Below, in pieces: positions 1 to 7,875 of a stretch of 64,000 bases of DNA (its first letter is position 1; each line of letters starts with the position of its first letter). The notes below the pieces were generated by a model. The model saw only the letters and a list, made by a program, of their open reading frames with translations, was not told the origin of the DNA and did not search any database. The stretch is from assembly GCA_023663705.1 (NCBI GenBank), contig JAMPGY010000002.1, positions 175,615 to 239,614 on the forward strand, written 5' to 3'. A program made the position numbers and the translations under genes. Origin of the DNA: Clostridium sp. (lineage in GTDB: Bacteria > Bacteroidota > Bacteroidia > Bacteroidales > Bacteroidaceae).

Positions 1-176
1 CGCAAATTTAACACTTCCTCCCTAAATATCATGCACCGACTTTTCGGCTTGTGCCAAATAAACACGTAGATTTTTGAATAATATTGGACGAACTTGCCGC
101 CTATGCTTATCGTTTGTGTGGCAATTCTTCAGATGACTAAAGTCGGCCGTGAGCCTTTACCAAACGGATGGATTTG

Positions 177-344
177 TCACAGCCCCGATACAAATTTGGC
201 AATGTGGATCACCAGTCCATTCCAGTCCATTCTGGAGTAGTCGAATTGGCGTTCTTGTTCCAAGTCATATTCGATCGCATTGCGAAGATCGGGTGCGGAA
301 ACATACAACACAGTATCACCGCGCAGTATCCATTCCTTTTTTGC
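177..344 (-). pseudogene. Possible degenerate coding remnant
   Basis: On the minus strand a 55-codon stretch is open between two stops and reads like real protein: it holds the peptide VLYVSAPDLRNAIEYDLEQE and ends at a TGA (177-179). It has no usable start codon, and immediately upstream the same frame contains two stops within protein-like sequence. This pattern suits the C-terminal part of a decayed gene. I do not recognise the family. It lies downstream of the DUF4270 gene's terminator-like hairpin, so it is probably not co-transcribed with that gene. A chance open frame is the alternative. Confidence 0.25.
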
Positions 345-429
345 TTAGTGGCAGAGTTATTCCAAGCAAAGGGTGGGGAGCCCCTGCTGTATGCAAACAT
401 AAAGAGCGGGATGCAAAAATCTATATAAA

Positions 430-469
430 CACACAAGGGAATGAATCTGAACAGTCATTCCCTTGTGTG
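430..469 (-). terminator. Terminator-like hairpin downstream of the DUF4270 gene
   Basis: A perfect 15-bp stem (430-444 with 455-469) closes a 10-base loop. On the minus strand it follows the DUF4270 stop codon by 17 bases and is followed by AT-rich sequence containing a run of five T about 10 bases on. This position and structure fit transcription termination of the minus-strand gene pair. Confidence 0.65.
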
Positions 470-486
470 CATATATACACTTAATT

Positions 487-1932
487 TTAGTTGTTGAACT
501 TACTGTATATTACCTGCAGGGGAATGGGGATGGGTTTTCCCGTCACGGGATCCACACCGCCCACCAAGCGGACACTGTTCATACCCAGGTTGTTGCTTAC
601 GCTCACCTGGCTACTGGTGCTGGTGCTTGTCAGGTTGACGGGAATCAACACTACCTTGTTCCAATCCGGATGCTCTTTCACCCAGTCTGCTTCCGACATG
701 CCTTTGTTTTTCAACGCATTGCGTTTTTCATTCATGCAATAAGCCACCAGACGGCTGATGTTGGAAAACGAGTAGTTGTTGTATTGACTGGTGTATGCGG
801 TGACATACGACGTCTCGTTGTCCACCACCTTGTTCTGCTCAAAGAAGTCAAACATGTCCTGCTTGCGCACCATCAGCAATGTGGTGGGGGTTCCCAGTGC
901 AAAACTATTGGTTGTGGCATTGTTGTATCGTGTGAATGCGATTTCCGCTTTGTTGATACTGTCACTCTCATGGCCTTGGTAGATTTCATCCACAGGCAAT
1001 GTCACCTCCGTATAGGCTCCGGCCGGGGTCTTTAAAAGGGTGAAGTTGCTGCGGTGCGACTCTTCGATCAGCCGGTCTATGCCACTGTTTTCAAACCGCG
1101 TGTTCTGTATCACCTCCGGGGTTGCGGCAAAGCGGCTCACACCTACAGAGGTTGTTTCGCTGTCTGCCTTTTCCTTGTACGAGAAATAAACGCTCAGTGT
1201 GCTTATGTTGAGATAAAACATCGTACCGTCTCCATCCGTCAGTTTGAAGTAGAAGCCCGGGCACACGTGGTGGGCAAAACTATAGGAATCCTTGAAGTAG
1301 GCCGGATTCTCGTAGTATCGTTTCAGGATAAACGTACCGTACTCCTTGGGCAACATGATACGGATGTTCTTGTAGTAGGAACTGCTGGTCAGCGTGCCGT
1401 AGGGTACGGTGTAGTCAAACGGTGCCAGCATCTTCTTGGCCAGCGGAGTTGTACGGTTCGGATTGATATACTTCTCCAGTTTCACATCCGTGTAATACAC
1501 GGTGTCCTCACGAAGCACGTTCAGCGTGTCCAGTTCGTACACGCTCATCTTCATCACGTTGGTCGAGTCGCCATAAAAGCTTTCATAATACAGGCGAATC
1601 TCTACAGAGTCCGCTTCAATCTCGCCGGCCTCATTCTTCTGAATCAGATCGTAGGAAGGCAGGGTGTAATTTTCAAACGTGTGAAACTGTGCCACAAACT
1701 CCGCCTTGATACGGGTTTTTGTTTCCGGGTCGGTCACTTGCCCGAAATAGCATGTTGTGTTTTCTCCCAACACGGAGTCCACCTTAATGGTCTGGCTGGA
1801 AGCCTGAAAATCGGCAGCCGAAACGGCTATGTCGTCCGTATCAGTGTAGATACCCAAAGATGCCGTTTCATCATCGCATGCTGCCAGAACGATTCCAGCC
1901 GCCAACACCGGCCAAATATAGTTTAAACTCAT
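487..1932 (-). CDS. DUF4270 family lipoprotein
   Basis: A 481-residue secreted lipoprotein resembling the DUF4270 family, common in Bacteroidetes and without an established biochemical role. The N-terminus carries a short hydrophobic segment and a lipobox (Leu16-Ala-Ala-Cys19). The residues just after the lipidated cysteine are Asp-Asp-Glu, resembling the acidic lipoprotein export signal that sends Bacteroidetes lipoproteins to the cell surface (inference). The rest is beta-rich, with many Tyr/Thr/Ser and repeated parameter-like motifs ending in ASN/Thr-rich segments. The gene lies 34 bp downstream of the starch-synthase-like gene on the same strand, so the two are probably co-transcribed. 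Family assignment is from overall resemblance. Confidence 0.8.
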   Translation of the reverse strand: MSLNYIWPVLAAGIVLAACDDETASLGIYTDTDDIAVSAADFQASSQTIKVDSVLGENTTCYFGQVTDPETKTRIKAEFVAQFHTFENYTLPSYDLIQKNEAGEIEADSVEIRLYYESFYGDSTNVMKMSVYELDTLNVLREDTVYYTDVKLEKYINPNRTTPLAKKMLAPFDYTVPYGTLTSSSYYKNIRIMLPKEYGTFILKRYYENPAYFKDSYSFAHHVCPGFYFKLTDGDGTMFYLNISTLSVYFSYKEKADSETTSVGVSRFAATPEVIQNTRFENSGIDRLIEESHRSNFTLLKTPAGAYTEVTLPVDEIYQGHESDSINKAEIAFTRYNNATTNSFALGTPTTLLMVRKQDMFDFFEQNKVVDNETSYVTAYTSQYNNYSFSNISRLVAYCMNEKRNALKNKGMSEADWVKEHPDWNKVVLIPVNLTSTSTSSQVSVSNNLGMNSVRLVGGVDPVTGKPIPIPLQVIYSKFNN

Positions 1933-1966
1933 ATATAATAAGGTATAATAGAGTTATTTTCTACTC

Positions 1967-2785
1967 TTACTCTTTGCCCGCACTCCACACCTGATCATAG
2001 AACTCAAGGAATGATCGGGCATAGTCTTCGCCCACATAATCCAGCACGGGCACCTGACGGTCGCGGGCATATTGCAGGACGTTGGCATTGGCATTGGGGG
2101 AAGCTGCGATAACGCCGTCCGAATAATTAACAGCCAGTTTGTTCAGTTCCTCCATGCTACATTCAGGGCTGAAACCTTCCAGTACACTCTTGTCCACATG
2201 CTTAAATTGCAGGCAATTGCCGAAGTTTGTCCCCATAGGTTTGGTCAACTCGTCCTCATAGAGGGAGAACACCACCTTTGTGTCGCGGAAGGACGGTTCA
2301 TCCTTGTAAGCTGTCTTGATATACAGCGGCGCCAATGCACTGATCCATCCGTGGCAGTGGATCACATCCGGCACCCAGCGCAGTTTCTTTACGGTCTCCA
2401 ATACGCCACGTGCATAGAAGATGGCACGCTCGCTGTTGTCGTCATACTCCACGCCATTCTCATCCTGAACCATCTGGCGCTTCATGAAGTAGTCATCGTT
2501 GTCTATGAAATAAACCTGAAGGCGGGCCGCCTGGATTGAAGCCACCTTGATAATAAGCGGGTGATCCGTGTCATCAATAATCAGATTCATGCCGGACAGG
2601 CGTATAACCTCGTGCAACTGATTGCGCCGTTCATTGATATTGCCCCATTTGGGCATGAAAGTACGTATCTCGCGGCCTTGCTCCTGAACAGCTTGCGGCA
2701 GGTTGCGGCCGATATTCGATACAAATGACTCGGGCACATACGGCACCATTTCCTGGGTTATAAACAGAATTTTCTTTGCCTCCAT
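1967..2785 (-). CDS. Starch/glycogen synthase-like glycosyltransferase, N-terminal domain only
   Basis: A 272-residue protein resembling the N-terminal catalytic domain (GT-B N-lobe, GT5) of glycogen/starch synthases. It has the opening KKILFITQEMVPYVPES pattern and the CHGWISALAPLYIKTAY segment typical of the family. Full synthases are about 480 residues with a second nucleotide-sugar-binding lobe, which is missing here. The stop is clean and neighbouring genes are intact, so this is the normal short form rather than a truncation. The start chosen is the ATG at 2785 (Met-Glu-Ala-Lys-Lys). A longer reading would pass through the likely promoter: TAnnTTTG lies at 2817-2810 on this strand. Whether the protein transfers glucose is unclear. 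It is divergent from panC. Confidence 0.8.
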   Translation of the reverse strand: MEAKKILFITQEMVPYVPESFVSNIGRNLPQAVQEQGREIRTFMPKWGNINERRNQLHEVIRLSGMNLIIDDTDHPLIIKVASIQAARLQVYFIDNDDYFMKRQMVQDENGVEYDDNSERAIFYARGVLETVKKLRWVPDVIHCHGWISALAPLYIKTAYKDEPSFRDTKVVFSLYEDELTKPMGTNFGNCLQFKHVDKSVLEGFSPECSMEELNKLAVNYSDGVIAASPNANANVLQYARDRQVPVLDYVGEDYARSFLEFYDQVWSAGKE

Positions 2786-2809
2786 TGTGATGATTTTCAT
2801 TTCCTTCTG

Positions 2810-2817
2810 CAAAGATA
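2810..2817 (-). promoter_or_regulatory. Putative -7 promoter element for the starch-synthase-like/DUF4270 pair
   Basis: The minus strand reads TATCTTTG, an exact match to the Bacteroidetes -7 consensus TAnnTTTG, 25 bases upstream of the chosen ATG. No clear TTTG -33 box is seen at the expected distance, so the assignment rests on one box. Confidence 0.4.
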
Positions 2818-2970
2818 GCAAAAAAAAGTGGATTATTGACTATTTCTTTCTTTCCGATGTCTGCTTTTATGTTTATTTGATAATTAAGGGCGCAAAATTT
2901 CATTATCTGATATTTTATGTGTTATTTTGCAGCGCTTTTCTGAGATTTGTTTCAAAGACAATAAGGGAAA

Positions 2971-3822
2971 ATGGAATTATTTCATACGAAGAAAGAGCTT
3001 ATGTCAGTCCTGCAAGAAGCTCGTAATGAAGGAAAAAGAATAGGACTTGTGCCCACCATGGGCGCATTGCATGAGGGACATGCTTCGCTTGTGCGCAGAT
3101 GTGTTTCGGAGAACGACGTCACTGTTGTGAGTGTTTTTCTGAACCCCACCCAGTTCAACGATAAGAAAGATTTGGAGAAATATCCGCGCACGCTGGATGC
3201 GGATTGTGCATTGCTGACCGCATGCGGTGCCACTTATGTGTTTGCGCCTTCGGTAGAGGAGATGTATCCGGAGGAGGACACGCGCACATTCAGTTACCCC
3301 ACGATAGACGATGTGATGGAGGGTGCCTACCGTCCCGGACATTTCAATGGTGTGTGTCAGATCGTGAGCAAACTTTTTTATGCGGTGGAACCGGATTGCG
3401 CCTATTTCGGCGAGAAAGATTTCCAGCAGATTGCTGTCATACGGGCTATGGTGAAAGATCTGAAACTGCAAGTGGAGATTATCGCCTGTCCGGTGATTCG
3501 CGAGGAGAGCGGTCTGGCCATGAGCAGCCGCAACACGTTGCTTACTCCGGAGGAGAAGAACACGGCGGCCGAGATTTCCCGTGTGTTGTTCAAGAGTCGC
3601 AATTTCGCCGCTTCCCACACTCCGGCCGAAACTATCACATTTGTGACGGAACACATCAACATGATTCCCGGTCTGGAGGTGCAATATTATTCTATCGTAG
3701 ACGGCGAGTCGCTACAGGACATAACGGCATGGAGCGATTCCGATTTCATCGTGGGTTGCATCACGGTATTCTGCGGTGCCGCCCCCATTCGTCTGATAGA
3801 CCATATCAAGTATAAAGGCTAA
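2971..3822 (+). CDS. panC: Pantothenate synthetase
   Basis: PanC condenses pantoate with beta-alanine using ATP (via pantoyl-adenylate) to make pantothenate, the coenzyme A precursor; it is cytosolic. The 283-residue length is normal. Visible signatures are [10 protein letters not shown] at 28-37, containing the HIGH-like nucleotidyltransferase motif, the FGEKDFQQ segment, and the [10 protein letters not shown] segment with the KMSKS-equivalent loop. The ATG at 2971 starts directly with the conserved first strand. panD follows after 21 bp, giving an operon that supplies both beta-alanine and its condensation. Confidence 0.97.
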   Translation: MELFHTKKELMSVLQEARNEGKRIGLVPTMGALHEGHASLVRRCVSENDVTVVSVFLNPTQFNDKKDLEKYPRTLDADCALLTACGATYVFAPSVEEMYPEEDTRTFSYPTIDDVMEGAYRPGHFNGVCQIVSKLFYAVEPDCAYFGEKDFQQIAVIRAMVKDLKLQVEIIACPVIREESGLAMSSRNTLLTPEEKNTAAEISRVLFKSRNFAASHTPAETITFVTEHINMIPGLEVQYYSIVDGESLQDITAWSDSDFIVGCITVFCGAAPIRLIDHIKYKG

Positions 3823-3843
3823 TCACTCAAAAAGCAGATTATC

Positions 3844-4191
3844 ATGATGATTCAGATAATGAAGTCGAAGTTGCACTGTGTGCGTGTTACGGAAGCCAAC
3901 TTGAATTATATGGGCAGCATCACTATCGATGAGGATCTGATGGATGCCGCCAATATGATTGCGGGCGAGAAAGTGCAGATTGTGGACAACAATAACGGCG
4001 AGCGCTTCGAAACGTATATAATAAAAGGTGAACGTGGTTCGGGGTGCATATGTCTCAACGGAGCCGCCGCACGCAAGGTACAGGTAGGTGATATTTGTAT
4101 CATTATCTCCTATGCTCTGATGGATTTTGAAGAAGCAAAGAGTTTTAAGCCCACAGTTGTGTTTCCGGATTCCACCACAAACAAACTCTGA
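3844..4191 (+). CDS. panD: Aspartate 1-decarboxylase, pyruvoyl-dependent
   Basis: PanD converts L-aspartate to beta-alanine, the partner substrate for PanC. The 115-residue proenzyme contains the self-cleavage site Gly24-Ser25 within YMGSITID; Ser25 becomes the pyruvoyl cofactor of the alpha chain. [12 protein letters not shown] and the tail [11 protein letters not shown] are also typical. The start used is the ATG at 3844; a second ATG directly follows it. The gene is the second of the panC-panD operon. Downstream is a strongly structured segment (4223-4362) that may end the transcript. Confidence 0.96.
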   Translation: MMIQIMKSKLHCVRVTEANLNYMGSITIDEDLMDAANMIAGEKVQIVDNNNGERFETYIIKGERGSGCICLNGAAARKVQVGDICIIISYALMDFEEAKSFKPTVVFPDSTTNKL

Positions 4192-4222
4192 TTAATTCAT
4201 AAATTTTAATTCACAATTCATA

Positions 4223-4362
4223 ATTGGCCGCCTTGCTTCCCCGCCCATTCACAGGAGGGATTCAAGGTGGCCAATGCGTTAGGTAGGGCAGGCGATCTGA
4301 ACGGTCGGACCGTATATTCCCGATTTCAATAGACCGTCGAATCGCCTATCCTGGTTTTGTGT
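4223..4362 (+). ncRNA. Structured RNA-like segment or terminator after panD
   Basis: Two consecutive strong hairpins are visible. The first pairs 4223-4235 with 4263-4275 (13 pairs, one of them G-U). The second pairs 4291-4296 with 4341-4346 and 4301-4306 with 4332-4337, with an alternative inner palindrome at 4301-4313. A TTTTG run follows at 4354-4358. It lies 31 bp after the panD stop. It may be a complex terminator, a 3'-UTR structure or an independent small RNA. No known RNA family was recognised. Confidence 0.4.
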
Positions 4363-4455
4363 TGACCGTCCCACCTGCAACCTGTAGACTGTTTTTGATA
4401 TTATTACATATATAAATGTGACGAACAGCCACAATAAAGTTTGTCGGGAAAAAGA

Positions 4456-4878
4456 TTCAATGGTTCAAACTATTTGTGAATCAATAAGAAAAGGTTCAGT
4501 TTTAGCTTCATTTATCCTTCATTTACACTTCGCTTTTTCCGGAAGAGCTGCTGATGCTATTCGTAATATTGCCTTACATGAGACGGAAACGCTAATGCAC
4601 ACCATCCCTTTTTTTAGGGTAATCCCATCCTGTAATACTCGCCCGTGTGATGACAATGCGGTGTGCATGATGGCAATGCAGTAGGTACGTTTTTCAAAAC
4701 GTCCGTGATTGGCGGCGCTATAATCCGGTGATTGTCGGTCTTGTTGCTTGCGGACGCTTTGAAAAGCGTCCCTATATTCGTTGCACGGGGAATGGGTGGT
4801 TGTGAAGTTTGGATGATGGATCGGTGAAGGAAAAGTGAACCTTTTCTTATTGATTCACAATAAGTTTGAACCATTGAA
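4456..4878. repeat. Inverted-repeat-bounded element, copy 1
   Basis: The element is bounded by 43-bp inverted repeats (4456-4498 and 4836-4878) that match at 41 of 43 positions, starting TTCAATGGTTCAAAC at each outer end. Weaker pairing continues inward for about 30 bp (through about 4530 and 4805). A second element with the same ends and almost the same length (420 bp) lies at 39973-40392. The interior has no transposase and no convincing gene. A non-autonomous mobile element or a conserved RNA/DNA hairpin unit would both fit. No target duplication is apparent at its edges. Confidence 0.6.
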
Positions 4879-4956
4879 GGATATTCTGCATCCAACCGTA
4901 TTACGGGGAGACTTGCCCTGTTATCGCCACATGTTGCCGGACACGTGTATGAGCCT

Positions 4957-5054
4957 CTGCAGTACATTTACACGAGTTCCTTCAGTACGTGTACTGAAGC
5001 TTCTTATTTACGTGTACTTAAGCATCTTCAGTACATGTACTAAAGCACCTTATT
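4957..5054. repeat. 23-bp tandem repeat family A, island 1, left of the IS
   Basis: Four units and the first 6 bp of a fifth, with a 23-bp period, start at 4957, 4980, 5003, 5026 and 5049. Each has the form CTTnnnTACnTGTACnnAAG, with a near-palindromic GTAC-rich core. The array is split by the insertion sequence at 5055 and continues from 6711. The same family recurs at 39637-39866. Confidence 0.85.
4974..5054. repeat. 81-bp direct repeat, left target-site duplication
   Basis: These 81 bases are identical to 6711-6791 and abut the left end of the insertion sequence exactly. The three full tandem units inside differ from one another yet appear in the same order in both copies, so duplication of the target during insertion is more likely than independent array drift. 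Confidence 0.85.
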
Positions 5055-6710
5055 CCTGACTTCGTCAACGTGTCACCCAAAATTCATCGGAGAATAAAGG
5101 AGCGATTCGTTGCTTCCGTTTCATAAGCATGGTTTTGCTGATTGTCTTCTTGTTTTGTGGAAGTGTCAGCTGGATTGTGACTATGGTCTGTGCCAATGCA
5201 AGCACTTTATCAACGCTCATGTTGATTGTGGATAACTTCAGCAGTCGCTCCAACTCCTTGTAGACTTTCAGTGCTACGAAGCAGATGCATACATGGGCCT
5301 CTATCCTTTTACGGGTAAAATGGAACATTGGTCTAATCTCAATCTTGGATTTTGCTATCCGGAAGGCTTTCTCCACGTGCCATAGGTTGTGATATGCCGT
5401 ATATACTTCCTCTACTGGGATGTCGGTGTTTGTAAGATACCCTTTCAGTCCATCCCATTTTGCATCCTCTTCAAGTTTGTCATAGTTGATGGTCACCTTG
5501 ACATCGCCCTCCATCTTCAGGAACTTGTTGTATCCGCGCTTGTTGATGTTGTCCTTGGTCAATGTCCCTCTGTTGTAAGCCTTCTCAAGCCTGTGTATCC
5601 CCTTCTCGCGGTTATAGGAGTCCTTGCGGGACCTTTTCTCTGTGTATCCTACAAGCAGTTGCCCTTGTCATATTCAACCATCTGACAGTCGTTCTTGGGT
5701 TGCTCAAGAATCCAATCCTTGATTATTTTGCTCTCATTCCTGATTTTCGCCCCGATGATATATTGGTAGCCGTTTGCCTCAAGGTCAGCAATGTTGTCAT
5801 TGTTCATAAGCCCGGAGTCTGCCACCACGATGAAGTTGTCAAGATTGTATTTACGCACAAAATCCGTCACCACCGGAAGCATGGTATGCCCTTCGTACTT
5901 ATTGCCCTCATGAATGCTGTAAGCCAACGGGTAGCCGTCAATACTGACCAATAGCCCCAGTATTATCTGAGGGTTCTTATGCCGTCCCTCTTTGGAGAAC
6001 CCTGTCTTGCGTAGATCATCCTCGTAATCCGCTTCAAAATACAGCGTGGTGACATCATAGAACAGCACACCGATATTGCCTCCGAGTATCTTCCGGGTAT
6101 GCCCGACGCTTATATCCTGGACTATCCGATGCTGGCTGTCGCTGAGTTTGTCAAGATAACGGTATATCCTTGATAGACTTACATCTTCATCAAAATGATT
6201 CTTAAGGTACTCAACCGTGGCGGCCTTGCTTGCCGGATATGACAGTCGTGCCTTTACCAACTTCCTGAATATATCATCCTCAATACGGTTGAATCCGACA
6301 TTGTCAAATACACGGTCAAGGATCAGGTCCGCTCCATCAATGGTGATGTTCGAGATGCAGGACAGCATCTGTTCCGCAGTCAGCAGTTCCGCCTCGCATC
6401 TGGAGCGTTCCTCACCGAACAGATCCAGACGTGGTTGACGACGCTGCTTCTCGCGCTCCATCCACTCTTTTGCCTGGACAACCAACCCATCCGTTTCTTC
6501 ATCGTGATGCGCTATGCCAATCGTGGCAAGCTCCTTCATCCTGCCATCAATCTTCTCTACGACAATGATACCTATATTGCCGGATGGATATTTTTTCTTT
6601 CTGACATACATTTTTGTCTTCGTGTCACCCATTTTAGGGTGACACAAAATTACAAAATATTAGGCACCAGCGGATTATAAAACCACGATTTTTTAAGCGA
6701 CAAAGTCAGG
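5055..6710 (-). mobile_element. IS1634-family insertion sequence
   Basis: A 1,656-bp insertion sequence. Its ends are short inverted repeats: the left end reads CCTGACTTCGTC and the right end, read inward, CCTGACTTTGTC (11 of 12). It carries one transposase gene on the minus strand, split by a frameshift. It is flanked by identical 81-bp direct repeats, unusually long for a transposon but in keeping with IS1634, whose founding member is known for long, variable-length target duplications. A hairpin (GTGTCACCC with GGGTGACAC, 6622-6645) lies just inside the right end. The element has inserted into the 23-bp tandem array. Confidence 0.9.
5065..6611 (-). pseudogene. IS1634-family transposase, frameshifted
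   Basis: A DDE transposase of the IS4 superfamily, IS1634 branch. The upstream part (6611 to 5649; ATGs at 6611 or 6632) includes YDVTTLYFEADYED with the first catalytic Asp and VVADSGLMNND with the second; it ends at TAG 5651-5649. The family sequence continues in another frame as LLVGYTEKRSRKDSYNREKG and on to a TGA at about 5065, including HNLWHVEKAFRIAKSKIEIR, which holds the catalytic Glu. Adding one base near 5658 would restore Lys-Gly-Asn-Leu-Leu-Val-Gly-Tyr, so a single-base deletion is the simplest explanation. The upstream product alone lacks the Glu and should be inactive. Programmed -1 frameshifting is not supported by an obvious slippery heptamer. Confidence 0.88.
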
Positions 6711-6791
6711 GAGTTCCTTCAGTACGTGTACTGAAGCTTCTTATTTACGTGTACTTAAGCATCTTCAGTACATGTACTAAAGCACCTTATT
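6711..6791. repeat. 81-bp direct repeat, right target-site duplication
   Basis: Identical over 81 bases to 4974-5054 and starting directly at the right end of the insertion sequence. It comprises the last 6 bp of one 23-bp unit, three complete units and the first 6 bp of a further one. Confidence 0.85.
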
Positions 6792-6831
6792 TACGTATAC
6801 CGAAGCACCTGCAGTACGCGTACCGCAGACT
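6711..6831. repeat. 23-bp tandem repeat family A, island 1, right of the IS
   Basis: Units begin at 6717, 6740, 6763, 6786 and 6809. The first three repeat the units on the other side of the insertion. The last two (cores TACGTATAC and TACGCGTAC) are the original continuation of the array, placing five to six units there before insertion. Confidence 0.8.
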
Positions 6832-6844
6832 GTCCCGTAGGCCT

Positions 6845-6913
6845 GTCCAATGTCAAGCCATAGGTAAGGCCAATGTCAAGCCGTAGGCAAGTCCAATACT
6901 AAGCCGCGGGCAG
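6845..6913. repeat. 23-bp tandem repeat family B, island 1
   Basis: Three degenerate 23-bp units (starting 6845, 6868, 6891) of the form GTCCAATGTCAAGCCATAGG followed by TAA or similar; partial units flank them. The shared core AAGCCATAGGTAAG is the reverse complement of the core of the five units at 40165-40279 in island 2. It follows family A with only about 13 bp between. Confidence 0.7.
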
Positions 6914-7430
6914 TTCCAATGTTGCCTCGGCAGTCAACCGGATGATTGAGGGCGTGGAATCCGAATAGAAATCGCTGTACTCCTATATATCCGATTGTCA
7001 TCCGTTGTTATTTCCGGTCATAAATGAAATGGCCGGATGTGGCGATACGGCAATAATTTCTTTAGATCTTGTGGTTTTAAGTTGCATATAAAAATGGATG
7101 TATTAGCATATTCACAAAATCTACCTCTATGTTCTTCCCATCCTTTCTTAATGCCAGTCCACGGGCAAAATTGTAAGCAATAGCCAATCATATCAAGTTA
7201 CGCGATGTTCCACATACAATACAATTTCGGCAAGTTCAAGAAATGACCCCATGTTATCTCTATATGGAATAAAACACAATCAGGCTATATCGGCAGTTGT
7301 ATAATAGCGTGAAATTAATAGTTAAACAGATAGAGATGAATAAGAGCATATATATTGGGCAAGCAGTGGATACTGTTTGCAACTGCCCCATTACTACTTA
7401 ACAGTTGAAGGCAGGCCGTCTTTATTGCAA
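6914..7430. other. Gene-free stretch right of repeat island 1
   Basis: No confident gene. On the minus strand about 37 codons are open near 7188-7078 (LAIAYNFARGLALRKDGKN and onward), which could be a decayed gene or transposase fragment but has no start and was not recognised. The remainder is AT-rich. It serves as the downstream region of the membrane-protein gene ending at 7431. Confidence 0.4.
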
Positions 7431-7856
7431 TTAATATTTTGTTTTTGACTTTCGTCCGTAGTATACCCGTTCAAAGAGCAATTGAATGAGGAAGCATGCG
7501 GCCATTTGCAGGGGGAAGAGAGGGATGTAGATTACATGGTGAGATACGAAAGAGAGGATGATGAGCAGACAAAGGAGCAGGCGCAGATAAGGGAAAGCGT
7601 GGTAGAGGCTCTCTATCTGACGGGAGGGGGCTTCGGAGGAGGTGGCGTGGAATATGTGGAGCACAAAGCCTGCTACTCCGGTGAGGAAGTAAAAACCTGC
7701 CGGATAGTAATAGGCCGCTTCAAGCAGGCGAAGGTGAGGAAATAAGATAAGTTGCAGGATTGCCATCAGCAAAACGCTGACAGAACTGACACTCACCTGC
7801 CAAAGGCAATAGGGCTTGATCCCCTTTTCAAACAGTTGTTTTCTCTTGTTGTTCAT
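7431..7856 (-). CDS. Small polytopic membrane protein of unknown function
   Basis: A 141-residue protein with about four hydrophobic segments (roughly residues 18-38, 44-65, 82-105, 106-127) and a Lys-rich C-terminus (ending GRKSKTKY). I do not recognise a named family. The ATG at 7856 was chosen because it begins Met-Asn-Asn-Lys-Arg-Lys, a typical cytosolic N-terminus. A longer reading would overlap the end of the antiporter gene out of frame. It follows nhaD by 19 bp on the same strand and is probably translated from the same mRNA, so a role tied to ion or pH homeostasis is possible but unproven. Confidence 0.7.
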   Translation of the reverse strand: MNNKRKQLFEKGIKPYCLWQVSVSSVSVLLMAILQLILFPHLRLLEAAYYYPAGFYFLTGVAGFVLHIFHATSSEAPSRQIESLYHAFPYLRLLLCLLIILSFVSHHVIYIPLFPLQMAACFLIQLLFERVYYGRKSKTKY

Positions 7857-7875
7857 GATGTACGGAACGAGCTGA

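Larger units (their letters stand above)
1..486. other. Intergenic left edge without a confident gene
   Basis: No complete gene with credible start, codon use and family resemblance is seen. The region holds the possible remnant at 177-344, the hairpin at 430-469, and a second minus-strand open stretch from about 129 to the left edge (it includes the peptide GGKFVQYYSKIYVFIWHKPK). That stretch could be part of a gene or remnant continuing beyond the window. Nothing here was recognised. Confidence 0.4.
4192..4973. other. Gene-free repeat island 1, left part
   Basis: No believable coding sequence is present. The stretch holds the structured segment after panD, a 423-bp inverted-repeat element (4456-4878) and the start of a 23-bp tandem array (from 4957). 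Inside the element are small hairpins such as GGACGCTTTGAAAAGCGTCC near 4753-4772. Short open frames overlap the repeats and show no family resemblance. Confidence 0.6.

Noticed and set aside
4418-4684. Short open frame of 88 codons inside repeat element copy 1
   Set aside because: It runs through the left inverted repeat, has no equivalent in copy 2 and shows no family resemblance or promoter.
5640-5670. Programmed ribosomal frameshift in the transposase
   Set aside because: No A6G-type or similar slippery heptamer is present at the frame change, and the shift splits the DDE domain rather than a separate N-terminal regulator.
7060-7200. Transposase remnant on the minus strand
   Set aside because: Only about 37 codons are open, there is no start and no motif could be matched; mentioned in the intergenic entry but not called as a mobile element.
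4192-7430. tRNA gene or integration site explaining the island
   Set aside because: No cloverleaf with a GTTCGA-like T-loop was found, and there is no integrase gene.
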